Assembly (NCBI GenBank): GCA_014338405.1
Contig: JTDE01001103.1
Coordinates: forward strand, 20,501 to 84,500
Source: Paragonimus skrjabini miyazakii
Taxonomy: Eukaryota > Platyhelminthes > Trematoda > Plagiorchiida > Troglotrematidae
DNA length: 64,000 nt
Direction: 5' to 3'
The stretch's first letter is position 1. Each line of letters begins with the position of its first letter. The translations under genes and the position numbers were made by a program. Shown here piece after piece: positions 37,101 through 48,300 of the stretch. Under the pieces are notes generated by a model. That model saw only the letters and a list, made by a program, of their open reading frames with translations, did not search any database and was not told the DNA's origin.

Positions 37101-38040
37101 AGAGGTCAAACAAGTGCATCAGACAGGACATATGGGTGAACCGACCAACAACCCTGGAACATGTCATTGGGTGACCAACACATTCGTCGGTCAAAGCCGA
37201 AGCCAAGCTACTGACGCCAAGTCAAGGAAGCTAGCTGCTGTATTGATTTCATATATAATGCCCTATTGACAATATACAAGACAATTTTTGTCGTGCCTTA
37301 TTGCTGAGTCTTTTGCAATCAGTCGGGATGGTTTGTCGTAGGGTAGACCGGCCCTCCCAGGCAACACCTACTGTTACCTGCTCTGATTTGCTTGCCTTTG
37401 TTGAGTCTTCGCGTTCACTCTTTAAGAAATTATTGGATGGACGCGTCAACGTGCTAGCTTTGAAAGGAAAATCCTGGGCACCACAGCCCTTGGATGTACA
37501 CTTGTAGAGTTACGAGACCTGCAGCCTGAGCAAGGGTAAAATTCCACCTGGCTGTCCCGCTGTAAACGCTACATCCTTCCTCATCTTAGATGAGTTATCT
37601 GGAGTCACTACTATCTCCTCTTCTGTTGTCTCTGATGGTCCCTGCAGATGACAGGAAACAGTCTCTATGTCGAGGGCTAGCAAACTCAACCAACAAAGGT
37701 CTAGGTTTGCGGATAGTCGAGGTAGTCTTCTCCTGTTAAGTCCACAACCTCAGAACTCTTACTCCCCATGTGTTCTGAGATATTTGCGTTTCGTAACAAG
37801 TTGATCACATGGTATCGCATGGCACGCTCCCGTTGTTGGCCTTCTCTCATTACCGATTCTGGTATCCCATGAATTACCAGGTTTCGCCCATTACCGGTGG
37901 CTACCTTGCTAGTTTTTTCCAAGCGTGCGATGGTCCTGTCAACTAAACTTCTATCCTTGTGTAGCGAACTAAGGGCCTCTGCTTGTTCATCAACCCTCTG
38001 CTGACGAGCTGTCAGAGCATCCAGTACTTTTACCCGTTTT
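34174..38040 (-). mobile_element. Nearly full-length CR1-like LINE (ORF1, endonuclease, RT)
   Basis: Read on the minus strand, ORF1 remnants at 38040-37700 show a coiled-coil stretch (ALTARQQRVDEQAEALSSL) and then NLVIHGIPES, typical of CR1 ORF1. The APE endonuclease follows: VACTNMCSVGNKRGELRA, FMAVTESWL, then LGGFNAPRVG, which replaces the catalytic GDFNAP, and DLVITGTPNERSNL with IDHGAI in place of SDH. RT blocks are KAAGPDDAHPAI, PASLTSVVLNVLEQKL, CRRAFDSVSRL, SGVPQESLLGPLLFL and the intact YMFADD (near 34975). The C-terminal region includes VRDLGI-like RDLGIQV, LYKTCVTPPQEYCVQAW and NSWNKLSSDVV, ending at the stop 34174-34176. Frameshifts and lost endonuclease residues make it inactive. 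Confidence 0.88.
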
Positions 38041-39221
38041 TGCCTACCGATGCGGTGGTAGGAGATGCTTTACTCCTTCTCTCCGTTGTTATGAGACTCT
38101 TTCCCCCCCTTCTCCCGCTTGAATGCCTCCCGTCCCACGCCGCCACTGAAGTTTTCCCCAGCTTCACCAGCTTCCTGTTAAACATCCTGTCTCAGTGCGC
38201 CACCGACAAGTCACGCATGTTTACCCACCTGGCTTTCGGCTTGGTCATGCTCATATTGACCACTACTAGACGATTCTCAGTTCTCTTTTTTTAGACTGAA
38301 ACTGTTCTTTGGGACTAGCAATGTTGAGACAGGATTGTCTAGACTCATATGCCCACGGATACGGACGACACAAATGGTGCATACCGATTTCAGAATTGCA
38401 TGTTCCGCCTACAGTATGTAAGCACCGTCATCTTGGTTGCTGCATTTCGAGTGATATCAAACGTTGCATACATCACAACAGATACCAGTCTCCTCCGCTT
38501 TCAGGGGCAGATGTGGTTACCGAATGTTGCATTATTTAGCTCGGGCCCGACCAGGCTATTATCAGTAACGTTGCGAGAGGATGATCTGGTGATCCTGGGC
38601 ATTTGTAACCGACGCCCAGTAAGTCTTACTAGAGATGCGAGGAGACCATCAACACAGTGATTCATCAGAGTCCTTTTCGCCACCATGTACCGTGGAGCCT
38701 TGAAGCAGTTCCCACTCACCTCCTCCTGACATTCAAACGTCGTCGATAAATGGCTGATTTTTAAACAAGAGGTCGCTCGAAACGCGCCAGCACCGTCAAA
38801 GTGAGTTGATTCACCGGGGTTGTTGAGTGACTGTGCCGGAACTTTAAGCAGTTTCCGGTACACTTCGTATGGAAGAAGTAATTGGACGGTTTTTGTCGGA
38901 CGCTTAAGCCTTCTGCAAGTGTGCAACTCCTATAATAAATAAACAAAACCCTCGCACGCCAGAAATTCAAGCAGCGCGCGCATGACCGTAATACGTACAT
39001 CACGACTTCAACACTTCTGATCGACAGAAAACGCAGTCTACTCAATCTCCGGGTTACAACGGTCAAGTATTATGGCGTCAACACGCGTAGGCATTTTTCA
39101 ACCACTAGGGCTGAAAGTGACTTTGAAATTGGAACGAGTTTTAATGCACCAAGGCAACAACGACCTTCAGCTGCCCACATTTTCAACGTCTGGCGCGGGG
39201 CTGTTGTGCAATAGTTTCGCC
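38041..39221 (+). other. MVP 5' flank, between a divergent LINE and the start codon
   Basis: This interval separates the 5' end of the minus-strand CR1-like LINE from the MVP start codon, so it should hold the MVP promoter and 5' untranslated region. No convincing TATA box was found. The open frames here, including a 141-codon minus-strand one at 38501-38926, resemble nothing I recognise. An AG after CGACCTTC (39169-39170) could be a trans-splice acceptor, but the pyrimidine tract is poor. Confidence 0.4.
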
Positions 39222-39358
39222 ATGGCACACCCTTTGAGAGAGGAATCACCAATCATCCGTATTGCACATTATCATTATGTGCATATCCTTAACTTGAATA
39301 CTAACGTTATTCGGCTGGTTCTCGGACCCAAAACGTATGTTTGTCTGCAAGATGAGAA
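39222..39358 (+). CDS. MVP: MVP exon 1 (residues 1-46)
   Basis: The exon carries the N-terminal end of the first MVP repeat, including IIRIAHYHYVHILN and VLGPKTYV, which match the start of animal MVPs. It ends two bases into codon 46 at the donor GTAAGT (39359). The reading frame stays open upstream to 39072, where another in-frame ATG lies, but those extra residues have no counterpart in known MVPs. That makes 39222 the preferred start. Confidence 0.93.
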
Positions 39359-42300
39359 GTAAGTTGCTTCGGTATCGTTAACCTTCACAGAATTGTTGTG
39401 GGACCGACAAAAATGGTTAGTCTTTCTCCAATGGAATACTGTGTTATCCGGAATCCTGTAATGGTGTCTGAGGATGGCGATCCGATTTTAGATGCGAGTG
39501 GTCAAGCCAAACTTCGCGTGGGCGATAAAGACTATCGTTTTTATCAGGAGCCTTTTCCGCTTCATCCTGGTGAGGAACTGGAGGGTTCCGTCAACTCCCT
39601 TCCAATCGTCCACGCTAATTCTGCGCTGCATCTTCAAGCTTTGGTGGATTTTGTTGATGACGGTGTTAGAAGAATCGCTGGTGAAGAATGGTTATTCGAA
39701 GGCCCCGGTGAGCTTATTGCATGAAATTTTGGGGTGAATAATTTCAACCCAAGCAGGAATTGTAAGACGCAAGTCGTTCACTGGGTTTCATGTATATACT
39801 AAAAACAGCGTGTTTTTTCGTTATTAATAAAGACTACAGTCGTGTCAGCCGACCTACAGTACTTGGTTCATCCTAGTCAAGGATATCTGATTACGACAAT
39901 TACTTGATTTGAGATTCGGCAAGCAAGTTATCGCCTCAAAAATGTTGTTGAATGCGCCATCCCATGGCAGGTGTCCACTGTCATCCATACGCCATCTGAC
40001 TCATTAACGCAATATTAAGTTGGCAGCCCTTTTGTCTGGGTATCTAGCTGAGACCACTAAATTCACGCCCGTGTGCCACGTACAGAGGTTGGGTTAACAA
40101 GTGTCAGAATTCTTGCTGAATATCGTTTGGATTAATTGGTGGGGGTATATGCTTCAGTGATGAACAATCCATTTGCCGAAATGTTCTACCGTTTTAACTT
40201 GACTGTACAAGATTGGCTATGGGCGGACCCTGTCAACTGAAGTACACGCCGGATTAGCGTTTAGCACTGTTTCAGGAAATGTTCGGTTAGATGTTGAAGC
40301 CGCAAGTTGTCCAATGAAGCCTACTAAAAGTACGCATTGTAAATCAGCGGATTACGATTGGTGTTCCAAAATAATTACCGAGATCCTGCATACGAGCTGG
40401 CACGCACAACTGTCAATGACGGTAGTTTTCAGAGTACGAACAGGAGAAGTTTGTTAATTGGCTTTCATATACTTCTGGACATAGATGGCTCGCGTTAACA
40501 GAACTCCAGACTTTACAACATTCATTTTCCTCAAGGGTTAGATGTGGTCAGCTGCTGTCGGTGTCATTCCACTTTAGGGAGCGAATATTAAGCCCGCACA
40601 TACGTAACGCGTGTTCCTTGATTCGTTTTTTTTGCACTGCTGCGGGGTATTTAATCTAATTAGTCGAAATTGGAAGTAGGTTGTTTGGCAGACGAGTTTG
40701 AAATATTCCATCTTGAAGATCATTCGCAATTAATTGCAGCCTCCACGTTCAGATAGGCTTTCCAACCAGCCTCTTTCGAAAAGAACTGGACTCGAGTTCC
40801 ACTCTTGTTAAAGCTCGTCAGTAGTGCATATTCTTGCCGCGCCCTCATGAGGAAAACTTGTTGACCACTGCGTTGTTGGATGCATATCAGGCACGACCAA
40901 ATTATAATACCTGGATGTCAAACCATTTTAGCTGATGAGTAATGATCAGTTTGCCCGATCCTCCTAATAGGAGACACAACAACTGTCCTACTAATTCCAA
41001 TCGATAACCCCACAATTTAGACTTTGAAGATAGGTGGACATCTCCGATCTGATTAAACTTTCTAGACGATATTTTAGATTACTGATGAGTAGTCGGGGAC
41101 TTGGATAATCACAAGCTGAACATACATATTTGATCGACTGCTCAGTAATCCAAAATGTCGCCTACCATATATATATATATATATACATATATATAACTCG
41201 GGGAGCATATAAGTGCAGGTGACTTATTTATGGATGTGATATGAATAGATATTACTCATTCTGAAGCTCTGTAGCATATCAGCATATTGTCTTCAGTTTT
41301 CTAAAGTGTTTGGTGTGACTTTTGCCACTGTAGTTTTACTGATTACTTATCTTTAGAACGCATGACTACGTGACTACTTGCATCATCTTGTGGTGTTCTG
41401 AGGGCTTTTACCGTGAAATTGGCTGTTAACTTGATCCAAGCTCCTAGTATTTCTTGCAGTTTATCCTCAATCAACCGCTGTTTCCTTTTTCAACTTCATT
41501 TAACTTGTAGGTACATATTATCCACGAAAAGAGGTGGAGGTGCTGAAGCCCGTTCAAGCGGTAACAATCGAACCTAATTCTGCGTTGTGTTTGAAGGCGT
41601 TGAAGGACTGCGTGGATCGTAATGGCAATGCACGAGTGTATGGTGAGAAGTGGTTGGTTTACAAACCTGGTGTCTATCTTCCTGGACCCTATGAAGAAGT
41701 TGTTGAAGTTAGGACCGCGTACAAACTCACGGATAAGGTGAGCAAGAGTGGTAGTCATGTATACTTCATGATGCGCGTCATCCTGGTTTAAATTATACTT
41801 GTATTTGCTGCGACATTTACATTCTTGCATTAATTGTTATTGAGTCTGTCAGTATCCCAGTTTTTGTCGTCGTCATTGTCTCTCTGTGCCACTTGTTCAG
41901 ATAACAGTCCGTTTCTTTGCAACTGGAGGATGTTTTGAACCGACTATCTTAAAACGGTACACCTGAACCATATCGAATTATGCAGCAATTTATTTTCAGA
42001 TTGCCTCTCTTAGGGTCCACTTAACTTGGTTTCAGATCATAGCATATCCTAAAACTATCCCACTTAACTCAACGCCTCTCAGAACTGGCTTCTGAAATAC
42101 ATCACTACTGTCAGTCGCACACGTTTGGGTGGGGGGAGGACTGGTAAGTCGCTGTAGGTAATAACGTTCGGCAAATATCGTCGATTGCTGATAGGCAGTA
42201 GGGGATTTCGATTGATGTGTATTAAATATAACTCACAGTTGATTGCAAAACGGATGTGGTGAACAATTGCTTTCATTTACTCGTCAGGCCGGTGCATTTT

Positions 42301-45300
42301 CAGAGGTTGTCAAATGTGCGTTTATAAGACAGTTGGTCATAGGTTTTAAAAGCAAAACTTTGCAACACAAGGCTGAGTCAATACACAGTGGTCTGAGTTC
42401 TGTCCACTTATTACGTCACCGAAATTGAGTCAGTGATGTGAGTGTGTGATAGCAATGAGCCGATCGTAGACATGGGAGTTGCAGGTCGTGCACAAATTTA
42501 TTTTGGCAACAAAAATCTGGTTATGTTACCAAATGGTGACCAGTTCGGTTGCGGTTGGTATGCACCGTTGGACTGGCTGTGGCTGACGCCGTGGGAAATT
42601 GTAAACAATGCGATAGTTGAACTTAGCATCAGTTGTATAGTTAGAGTCCACCAGATGTGAGGTAATTGCATTGGTGATCGTTTTGTTTGTTCCACTACCA
42701 ATGCAGACTGGGTGGTGTTACTTAATCCTTTCAGCTAGACATTTAATCGCATGACGTGTGCAATTCTTCGCACAGCAGCAGAAGAGTGAGCTCACAAACA
42801 GTGATTGACCATGGACAAGTGTTTCGTTTTTCAGATTCGGGTGCAACATTGTGTTGGTAATGAACTAGCTTCGTAGCGTGGCTGCTAGAGACGTGTGTCT
42901 GAATGACTAATGAGGACGGCGTTTGCTTGATTCCACTGCCAGGCCACTTGTGAATGGAATCTGCAGAAACAATTACTTCTCGGCAGTTGGATGCGCTAAT
43001 GGAGCAACCTCACTGTGTGTCATTATATTACGATCCGAGTCTCCGTTTTCCCGACGCACATTAGCGGTAAAATGCAGCTTTCGTAAAGTCTTCACGGAGT
43101 AAATTCCATTTTTATCTAAGATGTACGAAACCGACTTCCAGCAAACATAACTTTCAGTTGAATCGTTTTCATGCTTGTTCAGTGCCACATCTGGTAGATG
43201 AAATGATCCACCGATTTCCGTAACTGATAGAGGTGGATACTCTTCACTGAACGACTGTATTAATGGTACAACATCAATCTTTTCTGGTAGCGTAATAAAA
43301 CCGCCGTCGGCAAATCTGAAGTAAAGTGGTATGTCATTGATTATTGTATTTGCCCGTTGTGTTTCTAGCCTCCACATAAGGATGCCTGTTAAGAGTGGAT
43401 CAGGAGGACATCCCTTCACTATACTGTTTGTTTGACGATAGAGCTGATCATAGAGTTGTAACTGGATGTTTAGTGCAGTCCAACAGTAGACCCTTTGGTG
43501 CAGAGGTTGGTACACAGTTTCATTTTTGTTTCTTCGGTATAATCATATTGAACTATTCCTAGTATCGGCACATCGGGAAACAAAGAGGATACATCTAAGG
43601 AACACACCTGGCAGTTACTGATATTTGCCTCTTTCGCAAGATCAAGATCAGTAGACACAAATTACAATATAAATTCATTTCGCACATTCTCTAGTCATAT
43701 TTGTGACTAGCATGAAAACAAAAAACAGCAAGACCTAGATGAACTGCCTGGAGATGCACATCTGACTAGATCGTGAGTGAAATAGGTGAACCTACAATCG
43801 GCATAGATTTGTAGTCAGTTGTTTTCGAGTACCGGCTGCCGACCGTTGATCAATAAGGCTTCGGCATACTTAAACGACGTTGTGATAAGTTTTTTGCAAA
43901 TCTCTAGCGACAGAGAGACATCTCTCCGAAGCGTAAGGGTCTCGTGTTCATACGGACTATTACTTTATGGTCGCGAAGCTTGACCATTTAAGGCAGACGG
44001 CTTCTTCGTGTGTTTGGTCACCGGTGTCTGCGTTTGATCGATCTCATTGGGTGGCACCAAGGAGTAAACAACGGGAACGTTAAGACGCGGGTATTTGGTA
44101 GTGAGTGTCAAGCGAGTTCTTTTACTTTTCAAGCGTGCGCAAACTATTGGTTAGGCCGTGTACTAAGGATACCAGTTAGTTGTCTGCTACACCGAACACC
44201 GCCGTTGCTAACGCTGATTAGCATAAGGTACGCTGACATAGAGTAATGAAGTCGTTCACGAAGGAGCGGTCACTGTAGATTGGGTTTGTTTCGTGAACTG
44301 GGGCCCCTACGACTCACAGAGCCGGTGCCTAGATACGTTAGGTGAGATGGCGGTTAATTGTCCTCAGTGGCGTAAATGTTGCTATCTGACCGAGTTGCCG
44401 GTGAAGTTAATGCTGTGGCAGTTAAGCGTCAATGTAAACCACTGATGTATTGCTGTCTGTGATGAAGTTAATGTACATAGTGATAAGAGAGGCAATGGGA
44501 GCGGTATGTAGGTTGTCCTGTTGACGACTCCTTGCCTTCACTTATTGCTCGGTTGTTTAATTGCACTGGATTCCAGGTCGTTTTTGCATTGGTCTAAGTG
44601 GGCGTGTTTTGCTTGGTCCCTTTAGTTATTAGCTTGAGATAGCCAGCACTCTGTACAGGAAGAGAAGGAAAAAGAAGGGAAGATATCGAACCATTAAAGA
44701 TAGTCACGTCTATATTCAAAATCAAAGTGCCCACGCCCAGCAAACAAACAACCGAGCCATAAGGAAAAGTGAAGCGTCATCAGAAAGACTGCTTTGTTAT
44801 GACTTTCACTGCCCCGAGTCATTATGTGCATTCACCTTACAGATAACTCGGCCAAACAACGCTAACATCCACGTCAATAAGCTCGACTAGCCGCCATCTC
44901 ACCTAACGTCTCCAGTCACCGACTGTGAATCGTGAGGTCCACATCTCGGGAGACGAAACCAACCTACAGTAGTCAACCCATTGGTGGACGATTTCATTTC
45001 TCTGTGTCAGGCCTTCGTCTGCACACATCACACCTTACGCCAGTCGACCGCAACGTTGGCAAAGAGTGTTTGGTGCGGCAGATGATTAGCCAGCATCCTT
45101 AGCAAATGGCTTAGTTATCTAAGTCTGTAAGTGTAGGGATTGAAAAACAGAACTCGTCGGACACCCACTACCAACTACTCACTTCCTAACCTCTTCGTTG
45201 TTTACTTGTTGGTGCCACTTTGTGCGAGCGTTCGAACGCAGACATCGGTGGTCAACTACCTGAAGACGTTTCACGTCTATTCTAAGCTGCTGCAAAGCAA

Positions 45301-48300
45301 TACAGCCCTCACGGTTGCCTTATATACGTGGTCCGTGAGCATCAGAGAGATACTTCTCTGTCGCCAGAAGTGTCTTAAATTAGCGACTACCTTCTAAACC
45401 TTGGAGATACGTGCTTCTATTCCATTACCTCCGCCGATCCTGATGCAGCTTCCTAAGTATTTAAACTGGCCAACAACTTCCATAATTCCACTATCCAAAA
45501 TCAAATCTACGCTCTCACCTTAGTCTTGCAGAATCACTTTGCACTTTGAAGCTGCAAGCGCATTCTGAAATGTCTGGCAGTGTGAAGTAACGTTTAGCGT
45601 TGTTTGTACTGCTTGAAAGTTGTCAAGCAGCAACACCTTGTCGGCAGTGTAATGGACATCAGCCAGCCTTTCATCAAGTAAGAGATCCACGTTGCCATTT
45701 TATGGGCGCTACAAGTAATGCTGTATTGCTTCGTATAAAACAGAATTAAAGAAAAATAGTTAAAGTAGACAGCCTTGACGTACTCCTAATGCTATAGCTG
45801 TCAAACAGTTCACTGTAAAGCCTTATCTGAGCGGAGGTATGAAAGTAAAGCGTCGACAGTATGTTCACATACTTGGTCGGCACACCCCTGCATTTGAACG
45901 AACTTAAGACCGCGCACTGATCCACTGGTAGAAACACAACTTTGCAGTCAAGAATTACGACAGTTGTTGACTGAGGATTTACGTGACATTGCTCCAGAAC
46001 TAAGTGAAGAGTAAAAAGTTGATCAATGCATCCTTTACCAGGGTAAAACCTTGCCTGTTCCCTAATGTCCGCCTCTCGAGCTGCAGTGAGTTGATGAACT
46101 ATAATGGATGCCAAAATTTTATTAATGACTACGGTCAAGCTAATTCCTCGGCGATTTTTCCAAGAGCTTCACGTCCTTTTTTGAATATTGACACTGTTAT
46201 CAAGTGATCTCATCACGGAGGGATGGTCGCCCTCGTCCATACAAGTTGGAACAACTGCGTCAAGGCCTCTACCAACGTCTCCCCACCATCTTTGAAAAGT
46301 GTCGACATGTGGTCATCTGAACCAGCAGCCTTATTACGTTTGAGAGCCAAAATGCAATTGCGAAACTCAGTTTTAGTGTGTGGTTCAAAATCTACCGATC
46401 AGGGTGCTACATCACAAGTCTGTGGCGGCAACATAGTAAAAGCAACATGCCAGCTATATTGAATCTTAAGGTGTTCCGCCCAGCGCTCTAACCTTCTGGA
46501 CTTATTATGGATGAGTGTGCCATCTATCTCACGGATAACTTCACTGGCAGATTGTCCTCTGGGACCAGTAGCATGGATAAGCTTGAAGAGTCTGCCGATG
46601 TTTCCTGAAGCAGGAGCGGTTCCCATTTCTTTGACTTCTTCCATCAGTCAAGACTCACGATCGGTGATCAGGCTACGTTTCAGTTTCCTACGGATATNNN
46701 NNNNNNNNNNNNNNNNNNNNNNNNNNNNNNNNNNNNNNNNNNNNNNNNNNNNNNNNNNNNNNNNNNNNNNNNNNNNNNNNNNNNNNNNNNNNNNNNNTCT
46801 GTCCAACATCTAACAACCCCAGGGGTTTCTCTGGCGTCCAATGTTTGTTCAACCCATGAGCTCCCGCGCCGCATGCCACAGAAACTGCTTTTTGAACTGT
46901 CTGTGAGATTTGGATTCAACGGTTATTAAGATCTTCGGGATGAGAACTGCTAAGCCTGCTTTCTAGGATAGGTTAGTACTTATGTTTTACCGACGGCATA
47001 ACCAGTTTATGAACAAGCAGTCGTTGCTGTCGGTAGGGTCGTTGTCTAACGGCAGTAAGTACGAAACGATAACATACCAACTCATGGTCTGTATCCAAGT
47101 ATGTAATCCAATGGGAACGACAGTCATGAGTAGAACCACGCCACCTATAACTAACAGCCATGTGGTCTGTCTGAGACCAGACCTGATTCGGAGGTGGACA
47201 CCAAGTATAACAATGACGTGCAAGTTGCCTAAAACTGGTACTGGCTAAAGATAACTTACGCCCAGCTCACACCTGCAACAATCACCCGCCATTATCCAAC
47301 CGATGTGATGCTATCCCAAACCCACCACCTAAGAGAGACTTGATCTCACAAAGGCGGCCGACTTGAGTGTTCATATCTCCGGCAAGAATGACTGTATGAG
47401 AATTATGTATCGAACGAAGGAGAGCGACCAGATCCCAGTAAAAGACTTCCTTGGTGCTGAAGTCACTACAGTCAATAGGAGCATAGGCAGATATAATGCG
47501 AAAATTTCTGAAATTTTCGCGTTCATAGCTGGTCTTAGTAGAACCTGTCAAGCGGACGGCACAAAGTCTACTGTTAACAGGAATCCAATCTACCGGTGCG
47601 GCTGCGGCCGTCGTGCTGGGGAATATACCTACCCCAGCCTGACCGGTATCAGCAGTCGTGGAGTCACTCGAAGTGTATAACCAGTGCCGGGTGGACGATG
47701 CTGGTGTTGTTGGTTCCATACGTTGACCACTGTTCTGGATTCTCGACTCTGAAACAACAGACATCGATATGCCACGAGTCTAACGTTCGTGTGAGAGTGG
47801 CCTGCAGACCCATGTTGTAGAGTGCGAACGTCGAAAACACCTATATTAATTCGTATTCTAGGTCTAAGCAAGGGACAAGGGAGACCTGAGGCTGGATGGT
47901 AAGGAATGGGACTTACCTGCACAGTGGTACCGTTACTAGCCGTGTCTTTTATTGGACCTGCAGAGTAATCACCAGAAATGGGGAGAAAGGAGGGGCCTGA
48001 GAACTAAATTTGATAGGACAATGGGGGAGGGTTCAGCGATAGCATATTTTCGCTTATCCACCTTGCTGTATGCAGCAGATTGGACGACCCGGTTAATACT
48101 GTTAGACGGTCGATAAAGTATGAGGTTATTGGTGTTGTGAATAGTCATGGTTGTATGTGGGTTGAGACACCGTCAGGAAGCGTAGACCTATACAGAAGAA
48201 TTATTAATGTTCTCAACCGAAGCTTTTGGCTTAAAAACCTGCACCGCAAGGCAGCGGTTGGGTGTCAATGTATTGGACATAGTATTTTCCCGGGAAAACA

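Larger units (their letters stand above)
39708..41510 (+). other. MVP: MVP intron 2, carrying a decayed SINE
   Basis: This 1803-nt intron is bounded by GTGAGC and TTAACTTGTAG. It contains a diverged antisense SINE copy at 40752-41106 and an AT-dinucleotide run at about 41168-41195. Nothing else was recognised. Confidence 0.85.

Noticed and set aside
38501..38926. 141-codon minus-strand open frame upstream of MVP
   Set aside because: No family motif, no splice or start context, and the neighbouring sequence is decayed LINE, so it is probably a chance frame.
40752..41106. Possible vault RNA gene inside the MVP locus
   Set aside because: The idea came from polymerase III-like boxes in the SINE family, but this copy is antisense, lacks the B box and is one of several dispersed repeats. 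Nothing resembles a vault RNA.
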